NCBI RefSeq assembly: GCF_016801865.2
Contig: NC_068939.1
Span: 122,561,671-122,625,670 of the forward strand
DNA from: Culex pipiens pallens
Taxonomy: Eukaryota > Arthropoda > Insecta > Diptera > Culicidae
Direction of reading: 5' to 3'
DNA: 64,000 nt
Of this stretch, positions 50,540 to 61,346 are shown one piece after another. A program made the position numbers and the translations under genes. The notes beneath the pieces are model-generated. The model worked only from the letters and a program-made list of their open reading frames with translations, had not been told where the DNA came from and searched no databases. Position 1 is the first letter of the stretch. Each line of letters opens with the position of its first letter.

Positions 50540-51316
50540 CACACGGCCGTGTGGCGTCAGTTGACAACAACATGATCTTCACTGATGATGGGCGGCACGT
50601 CGACCACGGTGGTGGCCGCGGCCGCTCTCCAGCAGCAGCAGAATCAGCATCAGCAAAATCAGCAGCAGCAACTTGACCAGCAGAGTCAGCAGTCGCAGCA
50701 GCAGCAGCAGCAACAACTGTCACTTCACCAACAACAGCAACTGTCACAGACGCAAGCGGCGCAGGTCGCCGCCGCGTCCTCCTCGTCGGGGCTGTCACCT
50801 TCGCCGAGCTCGTACTACAACAGCTGCTGCTCGGACGTTGCGGCAGCCGCCCTGTCCTCCCTGATGGCGTCCACGAACCAGTTTACGCAGTTTCAGAGCT
50901 CGCTCAACTTTGCCGCCGCCAGCAGCCACAACCACAACAGCAATAGCAACTGCAGCAGCAGCACAAACAATAACAACAACAACAACAATGTAAATAGCCT
51001 GGACCCGCTGGCAACACTGGAGAGCTCGTCCAACACGGCGACGTCGCAGCAGGCGCAGGACGAGCTGGACGCCGAGCAGCGGCAGCGGCAGCAGCAGCAA
51101 CAAGAACAACTACCAGCTATTTTGATGGGTGCTAATATTCTAGAGAATAGTAACATAACAAACATTAACCTTATTGATAATGATAGAAATAACGACTCGG
51201 ACAGCAATCACGACGGCGCTCGGCGGCACCAGCATCAACACAACCACCACCACAACCACAGCAATCGGCTCGATGTCGAGGCGAACGTTTCGGTCGTCGA
51301 CGACGACATACCCTGA
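50540..51316 (+). other. Gln/Asn-rich open frame in phase with svp (possible C-terminal extension)
   Basis: After the svp TGA (50537) the same frame runs 11 codons to a second TGA (50573-50575). It is then open from ATG 50585 for 243 codons to TGA at 51314-51316. The predicted sequence is rich in Gln (mixed CAG/CAA), Ser, Ala, Asn and His, typical of insect transcription-factor tails, and has no catalytic domain. In the non-Q part (50765-50935), 50 of 57 third positions are G or C against 26 of 57 first positions, a coding-like pattern matching svp exons. The last 60 or so codons lose this bias. CAG-type repeats keep minus-strand frames open too, so openness alone proves little. It could be 3' UTR, double read-through, or an alternative exon: CCGCTCTCCAG|CAG at 50632/50633 is an in-phase acceptor for the donor at 50327. 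Confidence 0.4.
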
Positions 51317-51442
51317 ACGTCTATTGTTCTGTTTGTTCGGTTGACGTTGAACAGTCCACCCCCTTTTTCATGTCGTCCAAAAATGCTCAATTTCGTTAAG
51401 TTTCAAACACTTTCTCTTCGATGCTATTGTTTTCCCGTCACC

Positions 51443-51503
51443 TTTGAATCACCCCTCGCTTTTGGAACTGGCTGGCAACACTGACTCGTAAACAACAAAC
51501 CGC
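51443..51503. repeat. CACCCCTCG / GGCAACACTG module after the svp coding region
   Basis: TTTGAATCACCCCTCG (51443-51458), GGCAACACTG (51474-51483) and GTAAACAACAAAC follow each other within 60 bp. This is the same content and order as in the 3' UTR of the alternative isoform (16782-16864). Confidence 0.55.
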
Positions 51504-53243
51504 TGTCATGTTGTACGTTTGACGATCTGAAACATCTTGCACGCTTATTCAAAATATTTAAATCCTTGAGACACGACATTCCGGACGCAGCACCATCGCT
51601 GACGATCATTCCGGATTCCGCCAACCGATTCTAGACTTGGTTCCAACACATTACAATCACACTCACACTTTCGCGCCAAACGTTCACTCTCAACTGTCCA
51701 CAGCGTAAACATAAACACACAAGCCTCTTTTCATTCGCTGTCAAAACCAAATACACGCTGCAGTAAGGAATAATCTGTTTGGGGTTATTATTACCCGGTC
51801 AATATTTTTATTGTCTTTTGCAAGCAAAACATAACCAAACTCTTCGCCGGAACTTTCCGGGAGAGATCCAGAAAAAAGATCCGGCAGCAATTTTGTGTGG
51901 TCTGACATTTGCAGAGGATACCAAAAAAACGTAAACTAATCACTTTGTGCAGCAGCCAATATTGTTTACATTATTTTGAATGACGAAGACCCTACACCCA
52001 TAAATATTTCAATTTTGTTTTTCCAAAACAAGTATGAGGCATTCTGGTCCAAAATTTACCACTGGTTGCCACAGACATTGGTTTGTTTGCATCATAAATT
52101 TGCTTTCTCTTTCTAGAAAAAGTTTTTTTTAGCTGTTTTTTTTAGGCTGACGCCTGATGTCAAGCCAACATGTTTTGTCGGGACTCTGACAGCCTTTAGT
52201 TTTCATTGGGAAACCTGTAGCGAAACTCTGACGAGGATTTATTAACTTTTGTGTAATCAAATGTTTGATTATTTTACTCATTTGTCAGTTAATGATTAGT
52301 GGAATCCACCAAAATCTGTCAATGACTCAACTCACTCTGTTAGAATAATATCTGAGTGATTTGGTTCAGTTCAATGAACATTTTTTGAGATTTTTTTAAA
52401 TAAAAAAAAGGTATTCTAATGTTGTTTCTAGTTTGGTAAAATCCGATTGGTTTGGAAGCTTAAAAAACTCAGGAGTCAGTGAATCCATTTCTAAGTGCAT
52501 TTAAACACTTTTACATGCATTGTTTAAACTTCTTCAAATCTAACTTAATTTGAAATTAACTTTGACTTGAATCGTTTAAATTTCTACAGGTCGAAATCCA
52601 CTCGAAAATCAATTTGTTACTAAATTTGGGAAATTTATAAAAAAATTAGATCATTTTTGTTGTAAAAATGTTCAAAATCTGACTATAAATTTATTCCTGT
52701 TTTAAATGAATTTCTAACAACAATTTCAATTTAAGAAGATTGATTAACTTTCCAAAGCAAATTTGGTTTTTCAGATGTTTCCTTTCTCAAATATGCGAAA
52801 TGATATCAAACTGCGAATGTCTGACCCCTTGCTTCTGTCAAACTTCAGTGTTGCCAGCGTCTTCTTTATTCTGCCCAGTCTTTGTTGTAACCGAAACGTA
52901 CTTCGAATCAAAATATGGATTGCAATATGTGGAAGGATAGCAAAAATTTAACACATGAAATTGTACTACTTTTAGTCGAATATATTTATTTATTTGAAAA
53001 ATGTACAAAAACCAGTACCGGAATCTTCCTTCCCTCTCAATCTCTCTTTATCACTGTGGCCCTAACACCAAGTGTTAGAAATATACTTAAACCAGTCACC
53101 GACAAAAAAAACAACAAGCGTTTCTTACTTTTGAATCTACTTTACAAATCACAAAACAAAATCGAACTCAAATCATCATACAGAGCAGTGAATGAAAAAA
53201 CAATCGCAATCACAATGGCCGTCCATAGACAACACTCGACTTG

Positions 53244-53251
53244 TGTAAATA
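53244..53251 (+). promoter_or_regulatory. Pumilio-type site TGTAAATA
   Basis: Matches the UGUANAUA consensus of PUF proteins in the likely svp 3' UTR. Two more are at 53630-53637 (TGTAAATA) and 54106-54113 (TGTATATA). Confidence 0.45.
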
Positions 53252-53629
53252 AGAAAACAAAGAAGAAAAAACGCGAGACAACAGCAGCGCCTCTAGAGGA
53301 CAGATTTGGAACCCCACACACAAACACATACTTCCCTTTTTTCTCTCAATCCAGTCCGCTTCCATCACTAGTAAAAACAAAACCCGTGTAAATTCAAGTC
53401 ATTTCAGACTTTCACATTAAAACAAACAAAAAAATATACCCGTAAAAAAGAGAAAAAGATCATCATCACTCATCGTGTAAATTAAAAAACTAAATGTGAC
53501 TGCGTTTGTTAAAATAAAGCAAAGAAAAAAATATCCTCTATCCTGGAAATAAATTTAAAAAACAAAACTGTGTAGCATGAAAAATGTGTAGTTAAAGCAA
53601 AAAAAAACAACAAAACTTGTTTTACTCCG

Positions 53630-53637
53630 TGTAAATA
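53630..53637 (+). promoter_or_regulatory. Pumilio-type site TGTAAATA
   Basis: Second UGUANAUA match in the likely svp 3' UTR, 386 nt after the first. Confidence 0.45.
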
Positions 53638-54105
53638 GGTAGTGGACTTGCGCCATTTATGCAGAATCAAAATCTTCAAGAAGAATGTTATAAAAAAAAA
53701 CAAGTAAAAATTATTCGGTTCCTTAGTTTAGACGAAATTGTTTACATGCAATATTACGATTAATGAGACAAAAAAATCAATAAATTGTGCAAAACGTGGC
53801 CGTACTTTCTGTTTTTCCGTGTTATTTTCTATGCTAGCTAATGAAAATTAAAGTTTCCAAAAAAACGAATGTATTGCATATAAACTTTGGAAAAGTGAAA
53901 CAAAACATATTACTACTGAACAATGGTAATCTTTGATTGTGAAACAGAAGTAGTAGAAGAGGGCAAAAAAGTTGGAAATAAAAAAAACAGCAAAAAAATA
54001 TTTAATTGAACGTAGACTAAGAGCATAAGCCAATAAGCAGTGTAATAATCTATGAGTATGATGCAAAACAGCAAAAACAAAACATATTATGACATATAAA
54101 ACTTG

Positions 54106-54113
54106 TGTATATA
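54106..54113 (+). promoter_or_regulatory. Pumilio-type site TGTATATA next to the poly(A) signal
   Basis: A canonical UGUAUAUA lies one base upstream of the terminal AATAAA, a position at which a bound PUF protein could touch both cleavage and deadenylation. Confidence 0.45.
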
Positions 54114-54114
54114 A

Positions 54115-54120
54115 AATAAA
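54115..54120 (+). promoter_or_regulatory. svp: Terminal poly(A) signal of svp
   Basis: AATAAA with a GT/T-rich element 30-45 bp downstream. It coincides with the change from A-rich UTR-like sequence to generic AT-rich intergenic repeats. Confidence 0.65.
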
Positions 54121-54149
54121 TTATGAAAAAAGTGATTATTTCAAATATT

Positions 54150-56311
54150 TTGTGTTTTAGTATTACGAGCGATTCAGTTGATGACCATTTCCATAAAAAA
54201 ATAATCAAAGCTATTCTCAAATTCTTTCTATGACTTCAAGTTTTAACTAGGGAATTTCGCATCCTTGTCATACATTTTAAAATTTTGTATTTTTCAATGT
54301 ACAGCAATTCTTTACGAAAACAGCATGGAAAATGTTAAATTAAAAAAATTAAAATACGAAACTTTTGGTACCCAAACATGTATTGGTCATCGCTGAATTT
54401 TTGAACCTCGGATTTTATTGTCAAAAAATCATATCTCAGAATTCCCAGTATGTTTACGTACTCCTCCCATTTTTTAGTATGTTACGTAAAATTTTCCGAG
54501 GAATCCGATAAAAATATTTCCAGACTTATTTTCTTTGGTCCAGACACCGTCATAACGGCATTTTAAAGTTTCATTCAACCTTTTCATATTTTAGGTTAGA
54601 TTTTTGAAACTTTTTACTATTTTCTTTAAAAGGCCAGCTTATCACCTTTCATTGACATATAAGACATTTGAAAATCGGTTGAAATGCAGCATTTTTTTTT
54701 TTTTTTGAAAGATTAATATTTTTTTCTCAAAAACATGTTTTTTGAAAACTTTAAACCTGATTAAAAAGATTATAACTGCACGGCAATTTTTTGCCCATGC
54801 CCTCTTAAGGTCAAAAGTTGCGGGTTTTTTTCCCCTAAAACATAAAAATACGGATTTTGTGAAATTGATTTTTTGTTAAATAAAAAGTTTATTTAAAAAT
54901 CAGCAAAGCAATTTCCGTATAAATGGCTTTTTTGGTCGTAGGAAATAGAAGACCCTAAATAGGGAGACTGGTCTAAGTTTGCTAAATCGATCTGGCTACG
55001 TATGTTTTGAGCTTGGCAACACTGATAAGTTTTACTGGGCGTAAAGGCAAACTTTAAAATGTTGTGTTTTGATCTAATTTCCAATATGATTTTTGGACAA
55101 TATAAAAAGCATTTATTGATATTGTAAGTGTTTGTTTATATAGTTTTTACCACAATCTTCATTATTCTATAGATAGATGAGTCCAAAAACATTAAAAAAT
55201 GTATTTTTAATTGAATTTTATGTAATAAGCGTGGTCGGGGCAAAATGCACCGCTGTGATGCTCCTTTGTAAAAACAGCGGTGTCATCTAGTGGTGACTAG
55301 TGAAAACTGCTTTTACCAGATGCATTTTGCCCCAATAGGCCCCCAAAACCAAAGCTAAAAACTCGATTCGCCACCTACATTCGAGTAGGAGAACTTTGGT
55401 GCAAGGTTACGTTTACGTTTTTGCGCGATAAGTTCAAAGGCGAGTGAAAACTATTTTAATGTTTTTAAAAAGAAAATTGATCTTTTGGAATAAAATAAAG
55501 TTAACAGGTGGTAAGAAATAAAAAGTTCTATCGATTGACTTTTTGATTTTTTTGCTAAGTTGCCTTTTTCATTGAAAATTCTGAGATCCGGATTGAAAAC
55601 GCGAGAATGAGGTTAGATTGCAAATTTTGAAAATCATTCCAATTACCATTTTTCAAGCAGAGCTTTGCTTTTATGGTAGAAGTGACTTTAAAAAATATTT
55701 GTCCACTTGAATAATCTACATTCTCAATTGATTAGTTAGATTTTGGTTGATTAAAACATTCCCTTATTTTGAATCAGATAATGAACAGGTTAAATCGGCC
55801 ATCACAAAAATATTTTCGTTTATATCAATTAAGCTATTTATTTCTTACCTGAAAATGGTATAATTTGCTATTAATGTCGATTTTATGATGAAATAAAACA
55901 ATTTCAAATTTCAAACCAACTTACTCGCTGTAGGTTATAATGAAAACATCACCCCAAGTTTCAGCGCCCTCTAGTGGGGGGTAATTATGACGTTTGATTG
56001 CCTATTTTGTTGTACATATTGCCCCGCATGATTGTTTGGAATGAATCAAAAATATTTTTAGAAATATGCATTTTTAAACAATTTTGACGGTTTTCCAAGA
56101 CATTTTACACATGGATGACGAAGAATAATAGTTGTTTTAGAACATCTAACAAAATTCTTCCACAGAATTGATGTTATGGTTGAGAAATCACAGTTTTCCC
56201 TTAAGGGGTGCATATTACCCCCTCTCCCCTACATTTTTCCGGGATTCGGGGAGGATTGCTCTCTTACAAAAATATTTATTTTTAAATTATTGCGCCTTGC
56301 AGCAATTCTAG
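54150..56311. other. AT-rich intergenic DNA without genes
   Basis: Long T and A runs and many short low-complexity frames, none protein-like. It contains the small inverted-end element at 55237-55333 and one GGCAACACTG at 55015-55024. I see nothing else in it. Confidence 0.6.
55237..55333. repeat. 97-bp element with 13-bp perfect inverted ends
   Basis: GGGGCAAAATGCA (55237-55249) and TGCATTTTGCCCC (55321-55333) are exact reverse complements. The interior has a second small inverted pair (CACCGCTGT / ACAGCGGTG) and ATCTAGTGGTGACTAGTG. MITE-like, non-coding. Confidence 0.6.
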
Positions 56312-58149
56312 AGAGCAATTCTCTCAGATTTCGGTCATTCGATTTTTTTGTATTTTTTAATCCGACTGAAACTTTTTTGGTGCCTTCGGTATGCCCAAAG
56401 AAGCCATTTTGCATCATTAGTTTGTCCATATAATTTTCCATACAAATTTGGCAGTTGGCCATACAAAAATGATGTATGAAAATTCAAAAATCTGTATCTT
56501 TTGAAAGAATTTTTTGATCGATCACCAATCTTCGGCAAAGTTGTAGATATGGATATGGACTACACTGAAAAAAAATGATACACGGTAAAAAAAATTTGGT
56601 GATTTTTTATTTAACTTTTTGTCACTAAAACTTGATTTGCAAATAAACACTATTTTAAATTTTTTTCATTTTTTGATATGTTTTAAAGGACATCAAATGC
56701 CAACTTTTCAGAAATTTCCAGGTTGTGCAAAAAATCTTTGAGCGAGTTATGAATTTTTGAATCAATACTGATTTTTTAAAAAAATCGAAAAATTGGTCGC
56801 AAAAATTTTTCAACTTCATTTTTCGATGTAAAATCAAATTTGCAATCAAAAAGCACTTAAGTGAAATTTTGATAAAGTGCACCGTTTTCAAGTTAAATCT
56901 ATTTTTAGGTGACTTTTTTGAAAATAGTCGCAGTTTTTCATTTTTTAAAATTAGTGCACATGTTTGCCCACTTTTGAAAAAAAATATTTTTGAAAAGCTG
57001 AGAAAATTCTCTATATTTTGCATTTTTAAACTTTGTTGATACGACCCTTAGTTGCTGAGATATTGCCATGCAAAGGTTTAAAAACAGGAAAATTGATGTT
57101 TTCTAAGTCCCACCCAAACAACACACTATTTTCTAATGTCGATATCTCAAAATATCGAAAAAAATGTTTTCGCAATTTTTAAACCAAGACTAACATTTCA
57201 AAAGGGCGTAATATTGAATGTTTGGTCTCTTTTGAAATGTAAGTCTTCATTAAAAAAAAATTAAATATTTTTTAAAGAGATCAGAAAATTTCAAGAATGT
57301 TTCATATTTTAAGATTGAAAATCGAACTATAAGTTGCTGAGATATCATTAGAAAATGCTTGGTTGTTTGGGTGAGACTTAGAAAACATCAATTTTCCTGT
57401 TTTTAAATCTTTGCATGGCAACATCTCAGCAACTAAGGGTCGTATCAACAAAGGTCAAAAATGCAAAATATAGAGAATTTTCTCAACTTTTCAAAAGTAT
57501 TTTTTCAGAAGTGGGCAAACACGGGCTCTAATTTAAAAAAAATGAATAACTTCTACTAACTTGAAAACGGTGCACTTTATCAAAATTTCACTTGAGTACT
57601 TTTTGATTGCAAATTTGATTTTACATCGAAAAATAAAGTTGAACAATTTTTGCGACCAATATTTCGATTTTTTTTAAATAGTATTGATTCAAAAATTCAT
57701 AACTCAGTCAAAGATTTTTTGACCATTCTAGAAATTTCTGAAAAGTTAGGGACATCAAATCCCCTAAAACATAACAGAAAATAAAAAAAATAAAAGTTGT
57801 AATTTTTGCAAATCAAGTTTTAGTGACAAAAAGTTAAATTAAAAATCACCAATTATTTTTAAACGTGTATCATTTTATTTTTTCAGTATAGTCCTTATCT
57901 ATACCTACAACTTTGCCGAAGACACAAAATTTATCAAAAAATTCCTTCCAAAGATACAGATTTTCAAATTTTCATAAATCATTTTTGTATGGACAGCTGC
58001 CAAATTTGTATGGAAATTTATATGAACGAACTAATAATGCAAAACGGCTTCTTTGGGCATACCGGAGGCACTAAAAAAGTTTCAGCCGAATTAAAAAATA
58101 CAAAAAATAAAATTGAAGAAAAAATACCGATTTCGTAAAGAATTGCTCT
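56312..58149. repeat. Large inverted-repeat (fold-back) element, 1.84 kb, complete
   Basis: The outer ends AGAGCAATTCTC (56312) and GAATTGCTCT (ending 58149) are inverted, and the arms stay alignable for about 800-880 bp to a centre near 57.2 kb. Landmarks appear on both arms in opposite orientation: ATGCCCAAAGAAGCCATTTT, CAACTTTGCCGAAG, GTGCACTTTATCAAAATTTC, CTCAGCAACTAAGGGTCG and AAACATCAATTTTCCTG. No transposase is visible. Short AT-rich frames in the arms are incidental. A second copy starts at 62889. Such elements could give long double-stranded RNA if transcribed. Confidence 0.85.
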
Positions 58150-59779
58150 ACTGCCCAAATTTTTTTTTCCAAAATTTTTATTTTTGCCTTGTTTATTTGC
58201 CTTGGTCATTTTGAGCAGTGTTAGTTAGTTTGTGTTTGTTTTTGATAGTATTTGGCCTAATCAACCACCTCCTACATTATGCCTTCCAGTTTTTTGTTGT
58301 TTTTACAGTCACTTTTTCAATTTTTTGCTTTGTTTTTCACATTTTCTGCTACTGAATGCTACCATTATCATTTAAATTGTGAAAAAAATGTGTAGAGGCG
58401 TAGTCTAAGACACTACATAAAATACTGCATATATCTTTTAACTTAAAATATAGAAAATGCAGCCAAGGTCGACTCCTAAAAAAAATACATTTTTAAAAAC
58501 ATTGGCAAAGTCACGTAAAACAAGTCAAATTTCCAAACCTAAAATTTTAAACATTTTTAAAAAGTTCTTCTTTCCAATGCTTTTTAATGATCGGAAATTG
58601 ATTGAAAAAATGATTTTTGACGATTTTTTAGGTCGAAATCCGTTTAAAGGCGGGGTTGGGTTGTAGAGGGTTAACAACTTTTTTGAAGGGTAAATTTTGC
58701 CCATCAATTGCATTGCGATTTGCACATTTCTCATTATAAGAAATCACAATATAAATAAGATGACTCCAATATTTTTTTCAAATAATTTTAAAAACATGTC
58801 CAGGGTTTCAAAATGTGTAGCTCCAAATTGCATCTAACTTCCGCTTTCCAACTGAACTTTCAACTTTCTCCTCCTCATCCCTCTGATCACCAAATGATAA
58901 ATTACTGTCAATGTCGATCAAACAAACCATGTGCAGGGAAAAGGGCTAACACATTTTGGGGTGACAAATTGATCGTTTTGTATAGACACTGAAGAATTTG
59001 CAAATCTTGGCCAATTTAGCTAATGATGATGATGGTGGAAGGGAGTTGCTTCTGCGCTGCAACGTCGTCAAATTTCCAACGTTTTGTTTGATTTTCCGAG
59101 CGAAATCGCAGACATCATTAATTAGCCCCCTTTTGACAGGGCCCTTTTATCTGCCATGTTTGATCAGGCGCGCAGCAGTTTCTTATCCTGGATGGTGACG
59201 ATGCCCTGCTGGTTTTGTGATGTCAATCTTTCCGATTGATTCTCCGTATCAAACGTAGGGGAGGGATCGATGTCAATTGATTTCGGAGATTCTTCGAGGT
59301 TTGCGAGCGTAGGAAAGTGATGGGAAAATCCTTTACAAGAATGAAGAGAAAGTCAGCATTGGTCAAAGATTGTTTATTCTTAACGTTTGTGTGGGCAGTT
59401 AACGGATATGCATCTCATGAGCCAAAAGGAGCTTTGAATTGTGGAACATGTATCTTATTTGTAGCAATGATTGATGATGTGTTAGACTTATAAACAGAAG
59501 AGAGGCGGCTTTAAAATATTTGCGTTCATGATATTGAGAACCCCCGGATTTTCGTTCAATTTAATTTCACATTTATGGCACAAAATGATCAAAAGTGTTT
59601 TGCATTCGGATGTACGTTGTATTTCTAACAAAATATCGAAATCATGCTTAAACAATTTTCGTCTTCGTTTCTGAACTTTTTATTTGGTGGTCAGAAAGTC
59701 CAGGGTTCGATTTCTAACTCTGTTCTTAAATTTTCCAAATTAAATGAACTTGACTATGAACAAAAAAGAATGGAATCAG

Positions 59780-59840
59780 GAGGGATGCGAACGCACACCT
59801 TTACATTGGTAGTCTGATGCTCCAGCAGTCTGCAACCGAG
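59780..59840 (-). repeat. tRNA-like fragment
   Basis: On the minus strand GGAGCATCAGACTACCAATG is followed by AAAGGTGTGCGTTCGCATCC and CTCC, which has the spacing of a tRNA anticodon arm, variable loop and T-arm (GTTCGCATCC as box B). The anticodon stem does not pair, so this is a tRNA-derived remnant, perhaps of a SINE. Confidence 0.35.
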
Positions 59841-59896
59841 GGTGTGAATTTATCCATAGTGGTGAAATAATGTAATTTTCGTAATTTTTAATATAT

Positions 59897-60066
59897 CTAT
59901 CAAACGGTTTGAAATGTTGCATGCATTTTCACTGTTTTAGAGTATATTAGTTTTTTTATATATATTTGTTTTAAATATGGTAAAACCGTTGCAAATATTT
60001 TTCAAAGTTTATATTTTAGAAACTCTAAAACAGTGAAAATGCAGGCAAAATTTCAAATCGTTTGAT
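59897..60066. repeat. Fold-back element, ~170 bp
   Basis: ATCAAACGGTTTGAAATGTT followed by GCATTTTCACTGTTTTAGAG on the left is matched by CTCTAAAACAGTGAAAATGC and AAATTTCAAATCGTTTGAT on the right, in reverse complement. The right arm is repeated in weaker form near 60155 and 60305. Confidence 0.55.
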
Positions 60067-61104
60067 ATTTGCTTATTGCAAATTAGAAAATTTGCGTACT
60101 TTTAAAAAATTACGGTATTTTGTGCAAATTTTAGTATTTAACAAAATAAAACTCTAATAATAGTGAAAATGCATACCAAATTTCCATTAATTTATTTTGC
60201 AAATTATGGAAATTTTAGATTATTTGTAAAAATACGCTATTTTGTAAAAAAAAATATTTTTGAAAAAATAAGGAATTTTGTTAAAACTAAAAAAAATAAT
60301 TCATAAGATTCTAGAACAGTGAAAAAGCATACCAAATTTAGCTTTGTTTGATACCCATATTGCTTTTTATGAAAATTTGAATATTTAGCAATTCCAGCTC
60401 AAATCAGCAATTTGTCTGGTACTTTTGTACCCGACCCTCTCTGATTTCAATGAAACTTTGTAGACATGTTATCCTAGGCCTATATAAGACATTTTTTTGT
60501 ATATGTAGCCAATCGAACTCGAAAATAACATTTGAGAAGGGCGTAAGTTATTCAAATAATTTAGTATTTTGTAATTTAAAAATTACTGTAACTCAAGGCC
60601 GTTGCATCTTACCAAAAACTGGTCAAAGACAAACTTGTTGGAAATCTAACGGGCTTTCTGAAAAAATACACTGAAACAAAAATACATGCCACTTTTATGA
60701 GATTTTTTGATTTTTAGGTTTAAAAGTTAAATTTTAAGATGCTGCCACGATTTTTTTTCGTTCAAATCTTTTAAGGAAATAGCCTATGATGTTACAAAAA
60801 GACTAACGAAACATGCAGGATGGTATGGTATCTAAAAAAATAAAAATGTTCAAAAGTTTTTTTTTTATTTTTGGCAATTTCTATGTGACAGACTTAATTT
60901 TTCAGTCTCGTAAATATTTTTACCGGAAAGCTCGTCCAATTTCCCATAAGTTTGTCTTTGACAGATTTTCAAGTGAATTTATAGGCATACACACAAAGAA
61001 AAAATACTGTAAATTTAAAAAGATCGTTCGTTGGATTAAAAGTTCGCGTTGGTGAATATTCGTAGAAAGTTCAAACTTTTTAATTTAAAAGTTGGAAAGT
61101 TGTT

Positions 61105-61240
61105 GATACTACCATGCATTTCTGGAACAAAATCGTTGTATCGGTAAAAGTTTTTTACTTTTAATATAAGAAAAAACTTTTTATGGCAAAAATAAATTAC
61201 ATTTAACATTACAGTGATGTTTTTTGAAAAATGTGATGGA
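61105..61240 (+). repeat. AT-rich direct repeat, left copy
   Basis: Contains GTAAAAGTTTTTTACTTTTA, AAGAAAAAACTTTTTATGGC, AAATTACATTT and ATTACAGTGATGTTTTTT in this order. The same order and orientation recur at about 62520-62680, with the GC-rich pseudogene in between. Confidence 0.55.
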
Positions 61241-61346
61241 TTTTATTTCTATATTTTAATATTAAAACAGTATGTTTTCGATTTTGTGTGTATTTAACGC
61301 ATCTGCTTATGGTTGGCCAACTTCCGCGTTCAAGCTGTACGGATTC

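Larger units (their letters stand above)
51317..54145 (+). other. svp: svp 3' UTR (distal part)
   Basis: From the end of the Q-rich frame to the last poly(A) signal there is no protein-like frame. The sequence becomes A-rich and low in complexity from about 52.9 kb, as in long insect 3' UTRs, and ends at a strong AATAAA (54115-54120) followed by GT/T-rich DNA (TTTTGTGTTTTAG near 54150-54162). Other AATAAA sites at 53513, 53548, 53779 and 53977 could give shorter ends. That this whole stretch is one exon is an inference from composition and signal positions. Confidence 0.6.
58150..61100. other. AT-rich intergenic DNA with small repeats
   Basis: No frame here looks like a protein. Contents: a tRNA-like fragment at 59780-59840, a fold-back at 59897-60066, and further GTGAAAATGCA / ACCAAATTT fragments near 60160 and 60310. 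The block at 60440-61060 is another AT-rich repeat-like sequence that I do not recognise. Confidence 0.55.

Noticed and set aside
50795..51207. Minus-strand Leu/Val-rich frames opposite the Q-rich region
   Set aside because: Direct by-products of CAG/CAA and AAC repeats (CTG, TTG and GTT on the other strand). They look like membrane segments but have no start context or splicing support.
52915..53391. 158-codon plus-strand frame in the svp 3' UTR
   Set aside because: Lys/Thr-rich translation of A-rich UTR. No domain and no GC3 bias, unlike real exons here.
56229..57023. Minus-strand frames in the large fold-back arms, also present at 62838-63648
   Set aside because: The frames recur because the DNA repeat recurs. 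Composition is Phe/Lys/Asn from AT-rich DNA and no transposase motif is seen.
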